From: Henricia sp. BOLD:AAB3569
Lineage: Eukaryota > Echinodermata > Asteroidea > Spinulosida > Echinasteridae
Assembly (NCBI GenBank): GCA_037783545.1
Contig: JBBELK010000457.1
Location: 62,001 to 126,000, forward strand
Length of the DNA stretch: 64,000 bases
Reading direction: 5' to 3'
Positions within the stretch are counted from its first letter, which is position 1; each line of letters starts with the position of its first letter. The notes beneath the pieces were generated by a model. It was not told the DNA's origin and did not search any database. It was given only the letters and a program-made list of their open reading frames with translations. Positions 24,101 to 33,100 of this stretch are shown piece by piece. Made by a program: the position numbers and the translations under genes.

Positions 24101-27100
24101 ACCCAGTCGTTGGCTCCGTTTTTGACGATTTTGGTTTTTGCTTTTGGGGCCTAAAGCAAAAACCAAAATCGTCAAGAACGGGGCCAACGACTCAGTTACT
24201 GGGTCTACTGCACGATATGAAATAGATCAAAGAAAACAGTAAGGCAGCCTTGTCTGATTTAAACAGACGTTCATTGAAACTTGGAAAAACATAGAAATAT
24301 ACCTCATTGCTTCATTTCTTTCAATTCACTTACCTATAAATTAAACTGGTTTATTACGAGGTTAACTTTGAGGAAGGGGAGCAATTAGGCGTTTACTTTT
24401 TACGAACTAGGGCCAATGTGGTAAGATCCCCATAAGTTCCACCAATTCAAGATGGCGCTGTATGCTCAGTGCGCGCGGCGCGTGGGAAAAGGTCAATTTC
24501 TGATTGGCCGAGAAAAGTTACAAGTTGATATCCTTGCCTCGGATTGGTCAATGAGGGTGTCTTGGCAGCATGGAACAACCGAGCTTTATGGCAATGCGGA
24601 ATCCATAATGAAAACAAAAATCATACACTTTTTTCTTCAAGAAACGGAATGCAAAAGACAGGATGCAAAATACGGTAAAATTCGCGCTGGAGAACATAAT
24701 TTATTAAACAAAACTTTTCTCATAAATTAGGTAAACTACAGGATGTATAGGAATGAAAAAAAATCGGTTGTTTCCCCAAAGGTGATTTAATTGCAGAAAC
24801 AAAGTTAGTTTTGCAACCATGGAATGTTTTATAAATTGAGGTAGGCCTATCCTACATGTAACTGATGACAACTGATGTAACTTACCACAACACAAAGGTT
24901 GCAATTTCTTCCACTGGATCATTCTCGATCCTTGGGGATCCACAATATATGCCAGCATCTGGAAAACAAAAACATATTTTTTAGTCGAGACCTTTTAAAA
25001 ATAAATAAAACTAAATGAGCTCGTCAACGTTTGGCAACGAAGGCATCTTCCTTAACAAAATCTTAAGAAACAGTAAGCAGTAATTTGTTTTCGTATGATT
25101 AATTCATGTACATTAAAACATTTTGACGCATATAAAATTATGATGGCAAATCTGTCTTCACAAAATCTTCAGTTACTGTATCGAAATTTAAAAACCTTAC
25201 CTTTTCAGTCTTGGGTCTAAGATCTGGCCCAGTCATGATGAAGTTAATAAAGACTGGAAAAAGACAAAAAATGACATAAGTTATGAAAACTTGATCACCT
25301 ATTGGTATCGAATATCGATAATCTTTTAAATTAATCCTTATTATACAAATCCTATAGGCCTTACCTGTTCAATAAAAAGGCATCAATAATATACCAAGCA
25401 AAAGTATATGCTGAAATATTTTCCACTCATTTCGAGCAATGAACAGGCCTTTAGTTCGGCAAACTTCGGCTAGAGTCCCTTGAACCAGGGGTGATCGTTA
25501 CACCAAGGATTCTGGTCGAACTGTATAATAGTTTCAGTCGTTTCTCGAATTTGATCTAACTATAACCTGTGAGAACTCCAACGCTGAAATTGTCCCAATG
25601 ACGGTAATATTTGACCCCATACATGTGACTTTATTATACTGCAAAACGGTCAGTTTTACAACTGTAAAATATTTGACAAAAAGAGGTGTCCCGAAAGAAT
25701 GCTCTTTGTGCCATCTACTGAAGATAGCTCGCACAAGTAGTCCAAACTGTTCAACTCAAGCCGCCCATTTCACCAAATGGTACTTTTCACCAATGTTTGA
25801 AAAGCGAGCGACATACCGACCTCTTTGCGACGGTTTATAGATCGGCTTGTCGGTCTGAATGAAGACGGAGGTGCTCTTCTCTGAAACATCCACCTCGGTT
25901 GAGTTCTTGAAGTGGAAGCCATTGGCGCCAATATCGCAGTTACCGCACACCTCAAGCGTTACCTTCCCTCTAACGCCGTTTGGTACCTAAAACAACATAA
26001 TGCCGCATTACATTTTGTTCGTCAAGTAGTGTCAGTAGCAAAATTATGCAAGGAATTAAATCAGTATCTACTGATATTATATCTGTATCAATACTTAATT
26101 CTATATTTCGTACTGAGCGTAAGCAATCTTTAATAATCTGGTAGAGTTGAATAGTCCAATATCTGACAGGGTCGTTGCAGTATACCACCTTTTATCGGCC
26201 GCAGATGGGGTAATGTAGGCCTACGTGTGTTTTCTTTCGTGTTCTAAGTGCTTTGATACATTTTCGCAATTATTTTTTTTAAATGCGTCTCCCACCTTGC
26301 GTTTTTGGCCCTGCGTCGATTCCGTCCGTACTGTGCCATTTTGGTGCAGTTTGGCGAAGTGAAAAACGCACAGTTGTCAGTCGATACAACGGACGCAGGC
26401 AGGGTCGCAAACGCATTGCTAATTTCGGACATGTCTGCAACTTTTTACGTAGACGCGAGTGACGCAAACTCGACGCAAAAGGCGCCTTTTCATATGTAGG
26501 CCTACGTTATTGCGTCCGCCTTTGCGTCATGCGTTCCATTTTTGCGGACACAAAAATCTACGTACCTTTCCATATGCACGTATGTGTTAAGCCTAGTTTC
26601 CATATAATCGTAACGCGCGCAAGCAGACTAGACGCAAACAACTGCAACGCAAACACTGACGGAAACAATAGGCAAAGTTAAACTTGGTTCAACTTTGCCG
26701 AATGTCTGCGTTACTGTTTGCGTTACTTTTTGCGTTGCTAGTTTGCGTTGCTAGTTTGCGGTACTCTCTGCGTTTGTTACGTCTATATGGAAACAGGGCT
26801 TTACGTATCCGCTCTATTGTCCGTCTGTATAGCCTGGTTTCCATATAATCGTAACGCGCACACGCAGACTAGACGCAAACAACGCCAACGCAAACACTGA
26901 CGGAAACAGTCGGCAAAGTTGAACTTGGTTCAACTTTGCCGACTGTCTGCGTTACTGTTTGCGTTGCTAGTTTGCGGCACTCTCCGCGTTTGTTACGTCT
27001 ATATGGAAACCGGGCTTATCGCTCCATGGAGTGATTCAGACGCAAACGCAACGCACACGGGACGCACGCACGGCGGACGCAGAATTGTACGTACGGAAAG

Positions 27101-30100
27101 GCGCCTAAACCCTGATGCTATGGTGGGAGAGGAGCGACGTAAGCGGAGAAAGCGTTGCGACCGAGCCTTTTTCCGGCGTGTCTTTTGCGTCGACGTCTAT
27201 TTTGCGTCAACTTTATATCAGTCTTGCAACGACAGTTTTGCGACACTCTTGCGCCCTTTGACCCAAGGCCTGCGTCCGTGGTCTTGCGTCGGCTTAGCTG
27301 GAAAATTTGAAACGCAAATGAGCGTGAGAGCTTATTTGGGTCGCTACCACGTCTAAAAATCGACAACGCAGGAAATTTTAGGGGAAGCTGGCCAGACGCA
27401 AACCCGACGAGAGAAAAATGCATAGTGTGAAACGGGCGTTAGTTTGTGGTGTTTGCCGAAATCAATACTTGAAATTCAACACCATGGAGCAAAGACCGTG
27501 CTTAAAAAAATATCCGTTGTGAAGATTATGATTGTAAAGATATTATTGTTATAGGAACAGAACCGCGAAGTGAACACAATTAATTTTTAATAAATTTGCT
27601 GTGTCATGCGCTTCGCTTTTATACCCAAAACAATTTATTCCTTGATCCGAAACTATTTTGTATAGGGTTTTCGGGAGATCAAAAGGACGCTGACACACAT
27701 GCGATTAGAGTGCGGTTCAACTTCAGAGGAGATTTTCAAGCACGTACTTTATCAACATTTCACCTTCAACGAGTTCGAAAGTATTACTTAATTGCGATTT
27801 GCTGTGATAACCGGGTTCATCAGTCCCGAGTGCTGATGTCATTCTCGAGGCTGTTCATACCCATCCGGGAATATTTTCTCAAAAGGGGAATGCCCGGAAA
27901 TTTTCCGGTGAAAACTGGAAATGCTGTGTGGTTGGTTGTGTTCCAGGAAAAGTTGGGGACACCATTTTCAACTGCAAAATAATGTTGTGTAAGTATCCTT
28001 TTAGGAAGATGCATTTTCGAATCCGAAAGAACAAGGCATAGACAGTAATATAGATTGTTATTATTTGAGCTATACCTTACCTGCAGTTTGAGTTTTCCTT
28101 TACCTGTGAAAATAAAACAAAAATAATGTTCACTATAAGGTTTGCTATACAACCAACTCGACACAAAATACTTGGGAATTATTGAAAATACATGGAATCG
28201 GGAATCGCATATGGGTCATTCTATAAATTTGGGGTCCAACGTGTGACATTTTTCTGTCTCCGTTACACCTGACATACTGCTATTTGCCATACAAGTATCA
28301 TTAAAAATGCCTTCAAACCATATTTTTATTAATTGTATTTTATGTAATCACTCTTTGAAATAGAAGGCATTTAAAGAATATGTCCTGAATTTACAAAATA
28401 CAACATTTTACAAGATGTCAGATGTAACGGGGACAGAAAAAGTGGACCCCAAATTTATAGAATGACCCATATACAAAGTTCTTCAAGGGCGGGCTAAAAT
28501 GGTGTTTGCCAAATCAAAACACCCCGAACACGGTTTTGCACGAAACGAGGCTTTAAAAAACAAAAATGGGAAGCTAAAAACGTGCCAATATGCTTTTTGT
28601 TCTGCAGCTTTATAGAAAAAAAATTATACTTAACTATATCTCATTGTTATCTCTTTTCAAAGATACAGCAAGCCATTGTACATATAGGCCTACCCTTTAT
28701 CATTATTTTGTGACTGACTCGTTCATTGTCAAATATTACAACGGCTATAATTATCAGTTTTTAACTGGCCATATCAGCACCAAATGCATACAATATTTCG
28801 AAATCAGCCCCAAAAAAGAAAAGACCATGAATCCGAGGCGCACGATTTTCAACTTGTACCTGGGATATATGAACCGATTGTAGAAAAACATTTTTTTTCC
28901 TAAAAAAAACAAAACAAATCAAAGCAAAAAGAAAGCAGTTAAAACAAACACAAAAATCAACAGAATAAATTTAAACTGATATTAACTGATATTTTTGAGC
29001 AAAAGCTTAAATTGAACAAACTGAAATGTAGCCTATTTTTGTCAGATTCGCACTATAGGCTATATATCAAGCGTCTGACATCTTTCACAATAAATTGCTG
29101 ACACGTGAAAAATGTAACGAAACTGTTTTACGCAAGTCGTCCTACTTAATTTTGCATGGAAATTATCAAATATACGGACCAGTGTTTTGTAATACAGATA
29201 AGGGTCTCCGTTTGAAATTGGGGTGAGCTGGCGTTCCCAAAAGGTCAATGTCACCGGGCCACAGAAGCCTTATAGCGCCCCGCTAAACTGACAAGATCTG
29301 ACAGGTGATCTGAACTCCCCGTACACTCTGCTTGTGCTACTTGTAACGGACACCGGAGACCTTCGACTAAGAAAACAGTCCCATAAACAAAATAAATACA
29401 CTGCTGTGTCGCCATGACAACATTATGAACGCGGCTTGAACTCGGTGTAAGTGTCATGGGAGCAGATTCGTAGCTTGTGGAAACAGAAATTTTCTCGATG
29501 AGGAAATGGAATTTAAAGGCCCATTATATAATCTGCAATGACCCAAAATGTTACTTCAAGAAACAAAGAATTTCTCTAAGTGTTGATGGCAACGGTTCTA
29601 TAAGCCTCGTCTTCAGATCGAGGTTTGGAACGCATACGTAACTCGCACCTTGAGAACAGCATTTACTATTTAGGGAGAAGTGGCCTGAATTAAAACACGT
29701 CCAAAGGAAACACTGTGCTCATTAAGCAAAATTCCTTCCTCCATTTACGGCTGTATATTTCAGCAATGAGCTCTTTCAATGGCAGTAAAAATGACAGGAT
29801 TACCGGTCTGTAATTATCAGGCCCATTTCCCGTTGACTTTATGACCATGATCGCTTAACCCACTAAATTAGACGTCAAAATGTTTAGATCATAGTAGATG
29901 CCCTACCAAAAACGCCAACTGGTGGTCTCGAAACACGGTATTGCAGTTATTCCTCACTGATTGGGATTGGCTATCAAGTGAGTTTAACAAGCCCTATAGA
30001 CGGAAAAAAAACCTTCAATGAGATAATCACCCCTCCCAGAGATCACTTAAGATATCCCCCTCAAAAAATATTTTTCTCACCCATGACGGCATGCTCGGTG

Positions 30101-33100
30101 GAGCTAACGGTCTCGTTTCTGAAGACTAGCCTTGCCTGAACGACGATCGATTGACTGGGTTCAAAGATGGTGACGCTGATGTGTTCCACCACGCCAGGCC
30201 TGAACACTTGAGGGTGTGCAACCAGGTAGCCCCTGTGAAAAGGATAGGGATGCACGTAAAACGCGTACGTGAACGCAAAATGCTTTGAGCACTTGGTCGT
30301 TATAAAATCTTAGAACAGACAAAAACAAAAATCCATAAATGTGACTTTCATGGTACGATAACTCTTTTGCCGTGACCAAAATTTGAACATGGGTTCTGAG
30401 ACCTTCTAAAGATATGACAGTGCTCAAGCCATTTCGCGTTCACGTTTGCGTTTTACGTGCATCTAAACCATTGTTCATCAGCTGTGAACGTGTGGACAAA
30501 CTTGTGATTTTCTCTACAGGTCCAAGAGGATCTGTTTATAATAAACAGTGATTCCCACAGGACTGAAATGTGGCATTTTTTGTTTATGGGAGAATCCTGT
30601 AGATATCTCTTTAGTGGATCCGCCGCTGATTTCTAGTTATTATACAGCTGTGTCCACAGTGCAGTGAATTGCGACGGAAGCGGCAACCGACGGTGACGGA
30701 AGCGGCAACCGACGGTGACGGAACGGCAGCGGCATTGCTGAAAGTTGAAACTTTTCAACCGTCGGTCATGTCGGTGGAATGAGAAATAAGTCCACACTGT
30801 GAACGTCCAAAATTGGGCGTTGCGGTGGTTTTGCGGCAGTTGAACGGCACTAAAAGTAAAACGGCAGCGGAACGGCAAAAAATGCTCCAGTGTGGACGCT
30901 GTAAAAACTCGGCCAAGGCTTTACAGCAATAGGCCTACGACACTCCACTCATTTTAGCGAGAAATGGCAAAAACAAGTATATAACTTTAATTATTGTTTT
31001 CTTGTAAAAAAGAAAAAGCATCTCGGATGCTGAAACCACCCTCCATTTTAGTAAGTTTCTTTTTCTTCCGGTCAAACGGTTGATACAGATTTTGGGACAC
31101 TGCAAATCCTGTATACGGATCTTACAAGTTAAAGAAATGAATTTATGGTATACTGCCGAAAACGTAACTACCTTTAACTTCGTATATGGATACGTTCAGA
31201 CACAAAACCGGACTAACTTCGGTTCAACCGAAAACGGTCTATCTATATATATCTCAGTTGTGTGTGAACGGTCTACGTAGACCGCTTCTGGCAACAAATA
31301 CGGTCTAATTAAAGGTACACACCGGCCTACTGTTTACATGATTTAGTGATGTAGCAGCATTGACAATACTTTTTTGATGGTCGTTGTGAAAAAAGATCAA
31401 AATATCCCGTAATTTACTAAAGAAGTGCAAAATTAACAAAAACGGTCAAAAGACGGGTTATACGCTTTACCAGCCGTTGCAACTACGCGCGAGCCTCACG
31501 ACTTTGTCACAAACGATTCGCTCTTCTCCTGCTCAGGATATCTCCAATTTTCTGCTCACGATTTCACTGGACAGCCCGGACGACCGAATAGGAATTTCTT
31601 TTGAGGAGTTTGCATCATTTTTTTCTTTTTCACGAACGTACACCGGAGCAACACGCCCGTGCTGCGCGGGGCAAATATCCTACACTCCACGGTAGCCTGC
31701 CGTAGCACGCGCTTGCTTCCGTTCTCCGGACTCTCGAAACAAACAATTATGTTCGAATTTTCATACTTATGTTTAACTTTGTTTCATACCTGTATAAATA
31801 GTCTCTCTTTTGTCAATTACTTATAAATATTGGGGGGGAAATCAGAGTTGAATTTGGTGCAGTTCTGCAGTAACAAACTTGTATACGGCTGGAAATACAA
31901 CTAACTTACAAGACCACGTGACTTTTCGGAACCAGAATTTGGTTCCGAAAAGTCACGTGACCTTAAATTTTTCAAAAATGCAAAAAAACGGCCAAATTTG
32001 ACGGCGTATTTTCAGGATATATCTAATTTACTCTCGAAGGCGCTTCAGAATAATGTATGGGTCTATATTTCGAGCCCAAAAAAGCCCAACGAAGCCGGTG
32101 TGTTCCTTTAACCAATACGGTATAATTCCGGTCTACGTATAGGCTAGACCGCCGAGGAGAGACAGTCTACGTAGACCGTTTTCGGTTTAACTCAAGTTAG
32201 ACCATCTAGTACCGTGTTTGGACAGTACCGGTCTAAGGCCAATAATGCATTATTTTTAACACCCTAGGTGTTAAGACTAATACTTGTGGTGTTAAAACTT
32301 AACACCAGGCTTGGTATATAAGACAACACCATGCACTGGTGTTAATTTAACACCACAATTTTAGCAGCTGCATCCTGACTTCCGCTATGAACGTCAAAAA
32401 TACATGCCGCACGCTTTGCAGGTTCGCGCGCTTGATCTGAATGAGGTGGGTCACGGCGGCGTCTTAGACCGGATGTTCAGCTGTCCAAACACGGTAGAGT
32501 ATCTAACTTGAGTTAAACCGAAAACGGTCTACGTAGACCGCCTCTCCTGCGGTCTACGTATACCGGAGTTAGACCGATTTTGGTACTAAAAACGGTCTAC
32601 GTAGATCGTTGAGACAACTGAGATAGACCGTTTTCGGTTGAACCGAAGTTAGTCCGCTTTTAGTACTGTGTCTGAACAAGGCCGGACAGGCGTGTCTTGG
32701 CCCTCCAAATACCAGCATAGCGCGTCCCCATGGATCAATGATTCATAATTCCAACGACCTTTTTACATCATGGGGACCCCTTCCCGCCACAGGAAGAAAT
32801 ATCAAGTGCATTGAAACCCTCGCCATAGAGAATGCATGGGTCACAGCTAGCCACGTGTTCTTTCAATCACGGAAACCAGGAAAGACTCTTCCGTCTACCA
32901 TTAGATCGGAAATTAGGAAAATAGTGCGATGATCTATTTTCAGCGTAGGCCTACACGATCTACACTATAGCCCAGTTCATTTGAAACCTGGACAAATCTT
33001 TCTCCGAAACTTAAAACCCCAGTAGGCCTACAACAATTTGCAGTTTTACCCAAAATTGCAGTTTTACCCCACATAGGCCTATGCATGAGGCACATGTTAA

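Larger units (their letters stand above)
26280..27440. repeat. GACGCA/TGCGTC-rich composite repeat region
   Basis: Sequence outside the two MITEs keeps repeating GACGCA and TGCGTC. The left side (ATGCGTCTCCCACCTTGCG) and the right side are roughly inverted, so this may be a larger hairpin element hosting the two smaller ones. It lies in CPAMD8-like intron 3. No coding signal was found despite long open frames. Confidence 0.55.
31194..32677. mobile_element. 1.5-kb inverted-repeat transposon hosting a nested MITE
   Basis: The ends are long inverted repeats: GTTCAGACACAAAACCGGAC and CTAACTTCGGTTCAACCGAA at the left, with matching complements at 32612-32677. GGTCTACGTAGACC palindromes recur in both arms. 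A TTAA-flanked element (31313-32107) is inserted within it. A fragment of the same terminus is at 48974-49022. Confidence 0.75.

Noticed and set aside
26919-27423. Open frames of 100-145 codons on both strands in the GACGCA/TGCGTC region
   Set aside because: They arise from short motif repeats of a hairpin element that lacks stops by composition. No domain or splice support.
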